37,806 bases of DNA, from assembly GCA_943330235.2 (NCBI GenBank), contig CALQGY020000023.1:1-37806 (forward strand), in the 5' to 3' direction. This document shows, in pieces, positions 1 through 8,106 of the stretch (positions are counted from its first letter, which is position 1; every line of letters starts with the position of its first letter). The DNA comes from Candidatus Kuenenia stuttgartensis. GTDB lineage: Bacteria > Gemmatimonadota > Gemmatimonadetes > Gemmatimonadales > Gemmatimonadaceae. The notes beneath the pieces are model-generated. The model did not search any database, was not told the origin of the DNA, and worked only from the letters and a program-made list of their open reading frames with translations. The position numbers were made by a program, and so were the translations under genes.

Positions 1-25
1 CCCCTTCTCCCTCTCCGAGCGGTCC

Positions 26-1507
26 ATGTCACGTCGTTCCGTCGCGTCTGCGCGCGGCCTTTCCCGTCTGCTGGGGCGCGTCCTGCCGCGCACTGCCCTC
101 TGCCTGGGTCTTTCGGCCAGCATGGCCCGGGGGCAATCGCCGCCAGCTGCCGCGGCGGCGCGTCCAAGTCTGCCGCGCGAGCAGCGCGAAGCCCGCGAGA
201 TTCTGCGTGAACTCGTGAACATCAATTCGACCAGCGGAACGGTGGGCGTGGGTCGCGCCGCGCGCGCCATGGCGCAGCGCCTTCGGGTGGCGGGGTATCC
301 GGCCGCCGATGTGCAGCTGCTGGGACCGACGCCGTCGTTGACGGCGCTGGTGGCGCGGTTGCGCGGCCGTCCCACCGGACAGAAGCCCATTCTGCTGATG
401 GCACATTTGGATGTCGTGCCGGCCGTCCGCGCCGACTGGCCGTTCGACCCGTTCGTGATGATCGAAAAAGACGGGTGGTACTACGGGCGCGGCGCGGAGG
501 ACAACAAGGCCGGCGTGGCCACGATTCTGGCGAATCTGGTGCGATGGAAGCGCGAGGGATGGGTGCCCGATCGCGATATCATCGCCGTGCTGTCCGCTGA
601 CGAGGAGACCGACGGGGCATCGATGACGTGGTTGCTCGCGCATCATCGCGCGCTGTTGGACGCTGAGTTCGCGCTCAACACCGATGCCGGCGGCGGGGCG
701 CTGGACCATGGCAAGGCCGTCTCGAACGCCGTGCAGGCCAGCGAGAAGGTGTTCGCGAATTTCCGCATCGAAGTGACGAATCCCGGCGGACACAGCTCGG
801 TCCCGCGGGCCGATAACGCGATCTACGAACTCAGCGAACGGCTGGCGGTCTTCGGCAAGTTTGCGTTCCCCCGTCGTCTCACGGACGTGTCGCGCGCCTA
901 TTTCCTGCAGAGCGCCGCCACGCAGTCCCCCGTCGTGGCGGCGCAGATGCGCGCGGTCGCGGCGCAGCCGATGGACACCGTCGCGGCCGCCGCGCTGGCG
1001 GCCGCGAACCCGTACTGGAACTCCGTCATGCGCACCACCTGCGTGGCGACGCGACTCGACGGCGGACACGCCGACAACGCGCTGCCACAACGTGCCTCGG
1101 CGCTCATCAACTGCCGCATCCTCCCCGACGAATCCATCGATTCGGTGAAAGCGACCATTCAGCGCGTGGTAGGCGCGGGCGCGAAGGTGGTGAGCAGCTG
1201 GGACGCGGTGCCGAGCCCACCGTCACCGCTACGCGATGACGTCATGCGCACCGTCACAACGCTCACGAACGAGCGGTTCCCGGGCGCGGTGGTCGTACCG
1301 GAGATGTCCACGGGCGCCACCGACGGATTGTTCACCCGCAACGCCGGTATCCCGACGTACGGCGTTTCGGCGTTGTTCTTCGAGCAGGCGGAACCCAGTC
1401 GCGCCCACGGCCAAGAGGAGCGCGTGGGCGTGAAAGCGTTTCACGATGGTGTGGCGTTCTGGTACACGATGGTGAAGTCGCTCGGAACCAACCGCGTGAC
1501 GCCGTAA
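26..1507 (+). CDS. Secreted M20-family zinc metallopeptidase
   Basis: This 493-residue protein is a probable di-zinc aminoacylase or carboxypeptidase of family M20, exported to the periplasm or beyond. An Arg-rich N-terminus and a hydrophobic stretch (about residues 20-35, ending ...ARGQS) look like a signal peptide. The M20 signature is intact: HLDVV gives H127 and D129, GRGAEDNK gives bridging D159, ADEET gives catalytic E193 and metal ligand E194, LNTDAGG gives D220, and the C-terminal AHGQEER gives H461. The dimerisation-domain entry motif NPGGHSS (about 252-258) is also present. The length matches the secreted M20 subfamily. I see no clear Shine-Dalgarno sequence in the 25 bases before the ATG. 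Nothing in the neighbourhood fixes the substrate; peptide scavenging is an inference. Confidence 0.9.
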   Translation: MSRRSVASARGLSRLLGRVLPRTALCLGLSASMARGQSPPAAAAARPSLPREQREAREILRELVNINSTSGTVGVGRAARAMAQRLRVAGYPAADVQLLGPTPSLTALVARLRGRPTGQKPILLMAHLDVVPAVRADWPFDPFVMIEKDGWYYGRGAEDNKAGVATILANLVRWKREGWVPDRDIIAVLSADEETDGASMTWLLAHHRALLDAEFALNTDAGGGALDHGKAVSNAVQASEKVFANFRIEVTNPGGHSSVPRADNAIYELSERLAVFGKFAFPRRLTDVSRAYFLQSAATQSPVVAAQMRAVAAQPMDTVAAAALAAANPYWNSVMRTTCVATRLDGGHADNALPQRASALINCRILPDESIDSVKATIQRVVGAGAKVVSSWDAVPSPPSPLRDDVMRTVTTLTNERFPGAVVVPEMSTGATDGLFTRNAGIPTYGVSALFFEQAEPSRAHGQEERVGVKAFHDGVAFWYTMVKSLGTNRVTP

Positions 1508-1667
1508 TCCTCGCGTATTCCGGTCCGCTCCCCTTGCGGCTACGGCAGTGGGTAAGAGATTCCATCCTAGTCGGCATCGATGGCAGATGCGGTTGAGCGC
1601 GCGTCTCGTGACGCGATGTCCCGATCGCTGCGCGCTGTCACAAGGCACTCACGGCGATCACGGACTC

Positions 1668-2657
1668 ATGTCACTCAGGCGCACGTTCTCTCTCAGTGCC
1701 GTACCGCATGGCGTGCGGCGCACCGCCGCGCGCCGCTTGCTGGCCAGCGCGCTGCTCTGCCCCACGCTGGGCATGCTCGACGCCTGCGCGCCGGGCATGT
1801 CACAGTACGCCAGTCGTTCGGCAGCAGCGGACTCCTCGGTCCGCGCCGCGATCGCGCGCGAGCGCTCCATCCAGAACACGGAGATTGCCGCCAACGCAGT
1901 CGGTGTCCTGCCGCTCACCGTCACCACCAGTGACTCGACCTACGCGTCGCTGGGCTACGGCGTGGCAGCGCTCCTGGCGTCGGATCTGGCGCGCAGCAGC
2001 AAGCTGGTCGTGGTCGAGCGCTTGCGGCTGGATGCGGTGATTCGTGAACTCGATCTCGCCAAGAGCGGGCGCGTGGATTCCACGAGCGCGCCGCGCGTGG
2101 GCCGGATTATCGGTGCACGCCGCATCGTCCTGGGCGCGCTGGAGATTCGTCCCAACGGCCAGGTGCAAATCGGCTCGCAGATCGCCGACGCCACCAGTGG
2201 CGCCATCGCAGCGTCGCTGTCTGGCTCGTCGGTGATGACACAGATCTTCGACGCCGAAAAGGCGATGGTCTTTCGTCTGTTTGAGGCCATGGGCGTGGTC
2301 CTGTCACCGGCCGAACGCCGGACCATCGAACGACGCCCCACGCCCAGCTTGGTGGCGTTCCTCGCGTACAGCAACGGCGTGCGGGCGGAACTGGCGCGCG
2401 ACTACCCGAGCGCGATCGCCAGCTTTACTACGGCAGTGCGCATCGACCCGACGTTCACCGACGCGTCGGCACGCGTCTCGAACATTCAGAATACGCCGAC
2501 GCAGGTGCCGGGCACCCTCAGTGGTGTGACCCGCGCGATCGCGATCTCCAACGATCTGGTGAATCGCCCCACACCCGTGGTGGTTGGATCCGGCGTGGAT
2601 GCGCCCGTCACCCGTCAGCAACTGCTCACCATCACCATCAGCGTGCGGACCCCGTGA
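1668..2657 (+). CDS. CsgG/FlgO-like probable lipoprotein with C-terminal TPR-like repeat
   Basis: The frame is open from 1548, but I place the start at ATG 1668. From there the protein begins with a basic stretch and a hydrophobic segment ending LGMLDAC, so C40 is a possible lipidation site; Asp at -2 is atypical for a lipobox. Residues about 75-210 match the CsgG/FlgO pattern: a VLPLTV strand, a helix with LLASDLARS, VVVERLRLDAVIREL, then SGRVD...APRVGRIIGARRIVLGALE. Known relatives are periplasmic-face outer-membrane proteins. A single TPR-like helix pair (GVRAELARDYPSAIASFTTAVRIDP) follows. The stop overlaps the next ATG (TGATG at 2655-2659), so the two genes are translationally coupled. 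A related protein is encoded at 3920-4666. Exact function is not known. Confidence 0.75.
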   Translation: MSLRRTFSLSAVPHGVRRTAARRLLASALLCPTLGMLDACAPGMSQYASRSAAADSSVRAAIARERSIQNTEIAANAVGVLPLTVTTSDSTYASLGYGVAALLASDLARSSKLVVVERLRLDAVIRELDLAKSGRVDSTSAPRVGRIIGARRIVLGALEIRPNGQVQIGSQIADATSGAIAASLSGSSVMTQIFDAEKAMVFRLFEAMGVVLSPAERRTIERRPTPSLVAFLAYSNGVRAELARDYPSAIASFTTAVRIDPTFTDASARVSNIQNTPTQVPGTLSGVTRAIAISNDLVNRPTPVVVGSGVDAPVTRQQLLTITISVRTP

Positions 2658-3859
2658 TGCCTCGCTCAGTGTGTCGTCCGCGCGCCATGTTCCCGCGCCG
2701 AATGGCGGCCGCGGCCGGTCTCGCGCTGCTCGTGCAGGCTCCGGCGCTGCATGGCCAAAGCACGCACACCGTGGTGGCGTCGCCCACGGTACAGTCCTGG
2801 CAATTCAACGATGCGGTGCCGCTCGACGCCATGACGGTGAAGAGCGCCACGCAGATCTCGCTGCCGTTCCTGATTGAGCGCGGGTTTGGTACGCGCTGGC
2901 GGGCGTCGGCCAGCGGGGCCGTTTTTTCCAGCAGCATCACGACGGACAGTGCCCTCAGCGGGACTACACGCTCGCTCTCCGGCCTGACCGACGTCCGCCT
3001 GCGCGCGACGGGTCGGCTCATTGGCGATGCGCTGCAGCTGACCGTCGGCGTGAACGTGCCCACGGGCGCGACGGGGCTCTCGGTCATCGAGAACACGGTG
3101 CTCCGCGTCATCGCCGCGCCGGCGCTGGGCGCGCAGGTCGCCGTCCCGGGCACGGGGTTGGGCGGCACGGTCGGATTACTGTCGGCACACACCGTCGGCC
3201 CGTGGGCGCTCGCGCTTGGGGCATCGGTGGAAAAGCGCGGGACCTATTCGCCGGTGGAAGCGACGATCGCCGGCCGCAGCGCGAGCACGGAGCTGGCGCC
3301 GGGTGGCACGGCGCACCTGTCGCTTGGCGCCGATCGGCTGCTGGGGGCCAACCGCCTCACCGTCGGCGTGGTTGGTGACCTCTACGGCACCGATGAGATC
3401 CACGCGATTGCCAACGGAGCCAGCAAGACCGACACGTATCAACTTGGACCGACGGGGCTCATTGCGATCACCCTGCAGATCGCGAGCACGCGCATTCGCG
3501 ACCTGACGCTGCAGTTTAGCGATCGCTATCGCAGCAGCTTCAAGGACGGGGCTGGGGTCGTCGTTGAGGGCTCGAGCGGCAATTACATCGAACTGGGCGG
3601 CATGGGCACCCTCGGCACACCAGGCCGGCCGTCGCTGGTGCTGGGGCTCGACGTGCGTCAGCAGTCGGGGCTGCCGGTGGACAAGAGCTTCATTGGCGCC
3701 GGGCTGACCGCTGCAGGCGCCACCGTGGGCGCGTCGTTTCCGCAGGGGGGCGTGGAGTGGCGCCCGTCGGTTCGGCTGTCCATGGGCACGCTCAAGACCG
3801 AGCAGCTGTCCACCGCCGTCCGCAGTATCACCGCGGGGCTGACCATCTCCGCACGCTAA
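2657..3859 (+). CDS. Probable outer-membrane beta-barrel protein of unknown function
   Basis: Protein of about 400 residues. A twin-Arg-containing basic N-terminus and the hydrophobic run MAAAAGLALLVQAPALHGQS form a good signal peptide. The rest is an almost continuous series of alternating polar/hydrophobic segments rich in Gly, Thr and Ser, separated by short turns, as expected for a beta-barrel (for example RWRASASGAVFSSS, LTVGVVGDLYG and PSVRLSMGTL). It ends in LTISAR rather than the usual terminal aromatic residue. ATG 2657 overlaps the stop of the CsgG-like gene; a GTG one codon earlier (2654) is the alternative start. Coupling to a CsgG/FlgO-like lipoprotein suggests a joint outer-membrane role. 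I do not recognise the family, and transport or adhesion cannot be told apart. Confidence 0.6.
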   Translation: MPRSVCRPRAMFPRRMAAAAGLALLVQAPALHGQSTHTVVASPTVQSWQFNDAVPLDAMTVKSATQISLPFLIERGFGTRWRASASGAVFSSSITTDSALSGTTRSLSGLTDVRLRATGRLIGDALQLTVGVNVPTGATGLSVIENTVLRVIAAPALGAQVAVPGTGLGGTVGLLSAHTVGPWALALGASVEKRGTYSPVEATIAGRSASTELAPGGTAHLSLGADRLLGANRLTVGVVGDLYGTDEIHAIANGASKTDTYQLGPTGLIAITLQIASTRIRDLTLQFSDRYRSSFKDGAGVVVEGSSGNYIELGGMGTLGTPGRPSLVLGLDVRQQSGLPVDKSFIGAGLTAAGATVGASFPQGGVEWRPSVRLSMGTLKTEQLSTAVRSITAGLTISAR

Positions 3860-3873
3860 GGCGGTGGTTCCAG

Positions 3874-3907
3874 GTCGAGCGTGCCGTGCAAGCGTGGCAC
3901 GCTCGAC
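3874..3907. terminator. Bidirectional terminator-like hairpin
   Basis: A perfect 12-bp inverted repeat (3874-3885 and 3896-3907) with a 10-base loop lies between two convergent genes, 14 bases after the stop of the beta-barrel gene and 12 before the stop of the CsgG-like gene. There is no T-tract on either side, so factor-independent termination is inferred from the position and the stem only. Confidence 0.6.
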
Positions 3908-3919
3908 GAGGATGGCGCG

Positions 3920-4666
3920 TTACTTCGGCTTCTGCTCCAGCATCGCCAGGCGCGTGCGCACCACACCCAGATCACCGTTGAGCTCCAACGTCTTCTGGTA
4001 CATCGCGATCGCGCCCTTCGTGTCGCCCTGCTCTTCCAAGCGACGTGCGGCGGACATCGCCTTCATCGCGGCCAGCTGGTTCGGGCCTTCCGTGCCGAGT
4101 TCCTTCGTGGTCTTCTCCGCGCGGAACCCGGGGAGCTTGAGCCCCGCATTGATCTTGCCGGCCAGCTGATCGACCAGCTTGAAGATCTTGTCCCCCTTGC
4201 CGGAGACGTCCTCGGTGTACTCGATGGCCGACGTTTCGCTGTTCACCGCGCGGACGGAGAGGCGCATTTCGTTGCTGGGATCGACGATAATGGCCCCCAT
4301 GAGCACGTAGCGGGCGCCCAGAATCTTGCCGACTTTTGACGCCGTGGCCGGGTCAATGCGTCCGGCCGTCGTGAGATTCTGCTCGTTCAGGATGTCCTGA
4401 ATTTTTTCGCGTTCGACAATGTCGATGCCGGCATTGGTCGCGAGGGAGTTGGTCAGCATGACCTGCACCCCGATGGTCATGGCCGCGAACTCGTCGCGCT
4501 TGACCATGGCGGCATTATCGAACTGAATGACGGCGACCGTGGGCTTGCGAGTGGCCGGCGCGGGCGTCTGCGCGGCGGCCGCGTGCGGGAGTGCCCCGAA
4601 CGCCCCAACCAGTAGTGCCAATGCGATGACGGCCTGTCGTGCGCCGTGCGTCTGAATACGACCCAT
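3920..4666 (-). CDS. CsgG-family periplasmic protein with C-terminal TPR
   Basis: 248 residues. A signal peptide (hydrophobic ALALLVGAFGALPHAAAAQ) is followed by a CsgG-like domain: KPTVAVIQFDNAA, then GVQVMLTNSLAT, GIDIVEREKIQDILNEQNLT, and GRIDPATASKVGKILGARYVLMGAI. This string order is the hallmark of CsgG and its relatives, some of which form curli export pores while others are general outer-membrane accessory proteins. The C-terminus carries one TPR-like helix pair (ARRLEEQGDTKGAIAMYQKTLELN). There is no lipobox Cys, unlike the paralogue at 1668-2657, so it is more likely soluble in the periplasm. It is transcribed away from the kinase gene at 4806, with which it shares a divergent promoter region. 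No curli (csgA/csgB) genes are nearby, so a curli role is not supported. Confidence 0.8.
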   Translation of the reverse strand: MGRIQTHGARQAVIALALLVGAFGALPHAAAAQTPAPATRKPTVAVIQFDNAAMVKRDEFAAMTIGVQVMLTNSLATNAGIDIVEREKIQDILNEQNLTTAGRIDPATASKVGKILGARYVLMGAIIVDPSNEMRLSVRAVNSETSAIEYTEDVSGKGDKIFKLVDQLAGKINAGLKLPGFRAEKTTKELGTEGPNQLAAMKAMSAARRLEEQGDTKGAIAMYQKTLELNGDLGVVRTRLAMLEQKPK

Positions 4667-4805
4667 CGTCTTCCGCTCCGAGGTTCAGGACCCGAATGTT
4701 CTTCAGGCGAGTAAGTTGCCGGTGTGCCGGTGACCGAGTCAACCGGCGATGCCCGACGAGCGGCCCGGCCAGTCGCAACCTTGTTCCTCACGCGTGATAC
4801 ACCAG
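4667..4805. promoter_or_regulatory. Divergent intergenic region between the CsgG-like gene and the kinase gene
   Basis: This 139-base spacer must hold the promoters of both divergent genes. I see no convincing -35/-10 pair on either strand. A short inverted repeat (gccggt...accggc, around 4729-4746) is present, but this base composition makes it unremarkable. Confidence 0.35.
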
Positions 4806-6560
4806 ATGCCCAAGATCTGCCTGATGTGCGGGGACAGTTTTCCCGACGCGACGACGTTCTGCCCGAAAGACGGTTCCGCGCTTCGGGCCGCGGTCCACGG
4901 CGATGACCTGATCGGCGAGTTGATTGCCGACCGGTACCTGATCACCGACCTGCTCAGTCAGGGCGGGATGGGCGCGGTGTACGTCGCGAGCGACGTGCGT
5001 CTGCCGCAGAAGTTCGCGGTGAAGGTGCTCAAGCAGAATCAGTCGCCGGACCCGACGCTCATCGCCCGCTTTCGTCAGGAAGCGGAGGCGGTGTGCCGCA
5101 TCAATCATGATCGCGTGGCGCGTGTGTTCGACTTCGGGTTCATGCCCGATGGCCGCGCGTACATCATCATGGAGTACGTGGCCGGTCGCACGCTCAAGCA
5201 GCTGATTGATGATCGTGGCGCATTGGAGCCCATCGAGGCCGCGCGCATCATCGGCATGACCGCCGAAGGGATGGACGCGGCGCATCGGTTGGGGATCGTG
5301 CATCGCGATCTCAAGCCCGAGAACGTCATGATTCTCGACGACGCGGGCGGCGGCACGCGCGTGAAGGTGTTGGACTTTGGCATCGCGAAGTTGCAGAACG
5401 CCGACGCGGATCAGGGACACACGCAGGCCGGCTACGTCATTGGCACACCGGCGTGGATGAGCCCCGAGCAGTTAATGGGGGAAACGATCGACCCGCGCAG
5501 CGACATCTACTCGCTGGGGCTCTTGGCCTTCGCGCTGCTGACCGGGCTGCGGCCGTTCACCGGCGATTCGGAGCAGGCGGAGATGCTGGCGCGCATCACC
5601 ACCGTGCCGCGCACGCTGGCCGAGGCGTTGCCAACCACGGCCTGGCCGGCCGATGTGCAGGCACTGTTCGACAGCACGCTGGCCCGCGAGAGCGCGCAGC
5701 GCCCCGCCACGGCCGTGTTGTTCGCGAAGACGCTGCTGGATCTGGTGACGGCGTGGAATGATCGCACGCGCGCGGGGTCCACGGCGCCGACGCGCGCGAT
5801 CGGTGCGGCCGCCAGTGCGGCCGCCAGTGCGCCGAGTCGCGCCAGCGCGTCGAACGCCTCGCCTGCCAACGCGTCGTCGAACGCCGCGGGTGCCTCGCGC
5901 CGAACACTCGCGATGAGTGTGGGTGGTGTGGTGGTGGTGGGGGCGATCGTGCTGGGCGTCATGCTCACGCGGAAAGACGCGGGATCGCCCGAGGCGTCTG
6001 TCGCGCCGCAGGCCTCTACGGGCGCGACGGACGTGGCCGCGCCAGCGCCGACGCCGAGCGACGGTGTACTCCGCGATACATCCGCGGTACCGGTGGCCCC
6101 CGCGACGACGCCGGCAGCGAGTCCCGCCCCATCGACCGCCACGGCTTCATCGACGAAGGGGCCGGCCGTGGTTGCTGACGCGCGCAAGCCGGTGGCCACC
6201 CCGAACACGCCCGCGGTGCGCGTCCCCGACGCCGCGGTGGAATCACCGAAGCCGACGGCGCCCGCCACCACGCAACGCAGCGCCGATCTGCAGCGCATCA
6301 TGGACCACTTCGATCGCGACGACAGTCAGGGCAACGCGAAGCTGACCATCATCGAGATCGATGCCATCCGCAGCAAGCTCGGTCCGGTGGATCAGGGGTG
6401 GGCGTGGATCTACACGGGCCTTTCGCAGTTCGCCATGAACGACAAGACGCAGGCCTGCGTGTCGTTTGAACGCGCGTCGAAGGTGCCGGGCGTATCCGAG
6501 GCGGTGCGGAAAGACAGTGAAGACAAACGCCTCATGATCGGCTGCCGCCCGTCCATCTAA
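4806..6560 (+). CDS. Membrane-anchored Hanks-type Ser/Thr protein kinase with N-terminal zinc ribbon
   Basis: Start chosen at ATG 4806 (MPKICLMCGDSF), because the zinc-ribbon Cys pattern begins there; an upstream in-frame ATG at 4749 would add 19 unlikely residues. Of the 584 residues, C5, C8 and C19 form a zinc ribbon of the CxxCG...FCPxDG type. The kinase domain (about 43-310) is complete: QGGMGAVY glycine loop (first Gly replaced by Ser51), K73 in FAVKVLK, HRDLKPEN with catalytic D168, DFG at D190 and GTPAWMSPEQ. An Ala/Ser/Pro linker, one TM helix (about 367-388) and a second low-complexity linker lead to a C-terminal helical domain of about 90 residues with two Cys. The kinase therefore faces the cytoplasm and the C-terminus faces the periplasm. 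It could act on T6SS components, as PpkA does in other T6SSs, but distance and strand do not prove this. Confidence 0.92.
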   Translation: MPKICLMCGDSFPDATTFCPKDGSALRAAVHGDDLIGELIADRYLITDLLSQGGMGAVYVASDVRLPQKFAVKVLKQNQSPDPTLIARFRQEAEAVCRINHDRVARVFDFGFMPDGRAYIIMEYVAGRTLKQLIDDRGALEPIEAARIIGMTAEGMDAAHRLGIVHRDLKPENVMILDDAGGGTRVKVLDFGIAKLQNADADQGHTQAGYVIGTPAWMSPEQLMGETIDPRSDIYSLGLLAFALLTGLRPFTGDSEQAEMLARITTVPRTLAEALPTTAWPADVQALFDSTLARESAQRPATAVLFAKTLLDLVTAWNDRTRAGSTAPTRAIGAAASAAASAPSRASASNASPANASSNAAGASRRTLAMSVGGVVVVGAIVLGVMLTRKDAGSPEASVAPQASTGATDVAAPAPTPSDGVLRDTSAVPVAPATTPAASPAPSTATASSTKGPAVVADARKPVATPNTPAVRVPDAAVESPKPTAPATTQRSADLQRIMDHFDRDDSQGNAKLTIIEIDAIRSKLGPVDQGWAWIYTGLSQFAMNDKTQACVSFERASKVPGVSEAVRKDSEDKRLMIGCRPSI

Positions 6561-6571
6561 CGCAGGAAAAC

Positions 6572-6608
6572 CCGAGGTCGGCCGCCCGACGCGCGCGGCC
6601 GGCCTCGG
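6572..6608. terminator. Bidirectional terminator-like hairpin
   Basis: A 14-bp inverted repeat with one G-T pair (6572-6585 and 6595-6608, 9-base loop) sits exactly between the convergent kinase and methyltransferase genes. An A-run (6566-6570) on the plus strand precedes it, which becomes a U-tract for transcripts coming from the minus-strand gene. Confidence 0.65.
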
Positions 6609-6618
6609 AGCCGTCGCA

Positions 6619-7983
6619 TCACGACGTCCGCGCGACCACGACCAGACCGTTCACCGGCTTGCCGGCTTCGCGACGCAGGACCGCTGGCGTCAGCTCGACG
6701 ACGTGGAACCCAGCGTCCTGCAGCACGCGCGCGATGTAGTCGCGGCTGTGCGAGTACCGGCCGTGCGGGTTCATGCGATAGTCCGCCGGTTGTTCGGCGT
6801 CGGGATGTTCTTCGACGGTGAACACCAGCACGCCCTGCGGACGGAGCGCGGTACTGGCGGCGGCAAGGACCGCCTCCAGCGCGCCGAAGTAGACCAGCGT
6901 ATCAGCCGAAATGATCACGTCGTATTCGGCGGTCGCCGCTTCGATGAAAGCGGTCAACTCCGCCTTCGCGAGCTCATGGTAGCACCCGCGTCCCTCCGCC
7001 TTGGCCAGCATCGCGCCGGAGAGGTCCACGCCCACCAGCCGCCGCGCACGCGCGGCGACCAACGGCCCGCACAGCCCCGTGCCGCAGCCCGCGTCCAGCA
7101 GGTCCAACAGTCGATCGTCGGACGGCGCGTGCCGCGCGAGTGCTTCGGCCACCAATTCCGGTGCCCGATAGTGCAGCTTCACCTGCAACTGCTCATCGAA
7201 GCTGCTGGCGAAGTGATCAAAGGTTTGCTCGATGTACGTGTCATCCGCCCGCAGCGGCACGTCCTCGCCCGAGCACGCGGCATACATGTGGCGCGCCGTC
7301 GGATCATCCGGCTCCTCGTCCAACCACTGCTTGAACACCGCAGCCGCTTCCGTGCGTTTGCCCATCGTGTAATACGCCGTCGCCAAGAGGCGCCGACTTT
7401 CCCGATTGTTGGGCATCAGGGTGATGGACGTGCACAACGCTTCCACCGCCTCCTCGTCACGCCCCTGACGCGAGCGGAGGCGCCCGAGGTTGTTGAACGC
7501 GCGGAAGTGCGTCGGATCGAGTGCTATGGCGCGCTGCAGTGCGAACTCGGACTCGGCCATGGCCCCGCACGCCATGTGGATGGCGCCGACGTTGTTGTAG
7601 ATGTTGGCGTCGTTGGGCGAGAGGGCGTCGGCGCGGCGATACGCGGCCAACGCGTCGTCGATGCGACCGGTCCCCGACATCATGTTGCCGAAGTTGATGT
7701 GGAAGTCGGCAAAGTCGGGCACCAGCGAGATCGCGCGCGCGATGGCATGAATGCCTTCTTCGGCACGGCCACGCTGGTAGGCCAAGATCCCGTAGTAATT
7801 CAGCGCGTCCGCGTACTCCGGTGCGACGGCCAGGATACGCCGATAGAGCGTTTCGGCCCCGTCCAACGCGTTATCCAAGTGCAGCCGGATCGCGTAGGCG
7901 AGCGCTTCTTGGATGGAGATCTCGTCTGGAGTCGACGAGGCGCTGTCGTCAGCAGACGCGGGTACGTCAGGGCCGTCGGCCAT
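6619..7983 (-). CDS. TPR-repeat protein fused to a SAM-dependent methyltransferase
   Basis: The frame is open from 8028, but I choose ATG 7983 (MADGPDVPAS), giving 454 residues. After an acidic, Ser-rich N-terminus, residues about 25-235 are at least five TPR units (ALNYYGILAYQRGR, DFHINFGNMMSGTGR, NIYNNVGAIHMACG, RAFNNLGRLRSRQGR and RRLLATAYYTMGKR). After the linker YIEQTFDHFASSFDEQL comes a class I methyltransferase: motif I LLDAGCGTGLCG (about 296-306), acidic motif II VGVDLSGAML, and a later EYDVIISADTLVYFG strand. This architecture (TPR + YxQxFDxFAxxFD + methyltransferase) is known from many bacteria, but the substrate is usually undefined. It is cytoplasmic, with no signal peptide. It follows the RCC1-repeat gene on the same strand with a 123-base gap containing a hairpin. 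Confidence 0.85.
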   Translation of the reverse strand: MADGPDVPASADDSASSTPDEISIQEALAYAIRLHLDNALDGAETLYRRILAVAPEYADALNYYGILAYQRGRAEEGIHAIARAISLVPDFADFHINFGNMMSGTGRIDDALAAYRRADALSPNDANIYNNVGAIHMACGAMAESEFALQRAIALDPTHFRAFNNLGRLRSRQGRDEEAVEALCTSITLMPNNRESRRLLATAYYTMGKRTEAAAVFKQWLDEEPDDPTARHMYAACSGEDVPLRADDTYIEQTFDHFASSFDEQLQVKLHYRAPELVAEALARHAPSDDRLLDLLDAGCGTGLCGPLVAARARRLVGVDLSGAMLAKAEGRGCYHELAKAELTAFIEAATAEYDVIISADTLVYFGALEAVLAAASTALRPQGVLVFTVEEHPDAEQPADYRMNPHGRYSHSRDYIARVLQDAGFHVVELTPAVLRREAGKPVNGLVVVARTS

Positions 7984-8021
7984 GGAGCACAGTGGTGCGA
8001 GGAATGAAGTACCAGATGGAC

Positions 8022-8081
8022 ACGCCACGCGTGATCGCGCGTGTGATCGAGCGTGTGCTCGCGCGCGTCACCGCGTGGCGT
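8022..8081 (-). terminator. Long imperfect hairpin after the RCC1-repeat gene
   Basis: An inverted repeat of 13 bases (8022-8034 against 8068-8081, one bulged base) has further CGCGCG pairing inside. It lies 26 bases beyond the stop of the RCC1-repeat gene and 39 bases before the methyltransferase start. It is likely a terminator or attenuator between the two. There is no U-tract. Confidence 0.45.
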
Positions 8082-8106
8082 CCGGTGCCGGGAACGGTGG
8101 TTAGCG

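Noticed and set aside
3920-4666. Curli export (CsgG proper)
   Set aside because: The domain is CsgG-like, but there is no lipobox, no curli subunit genes and a TPR is added, so the gene symbol csgG is not justified.
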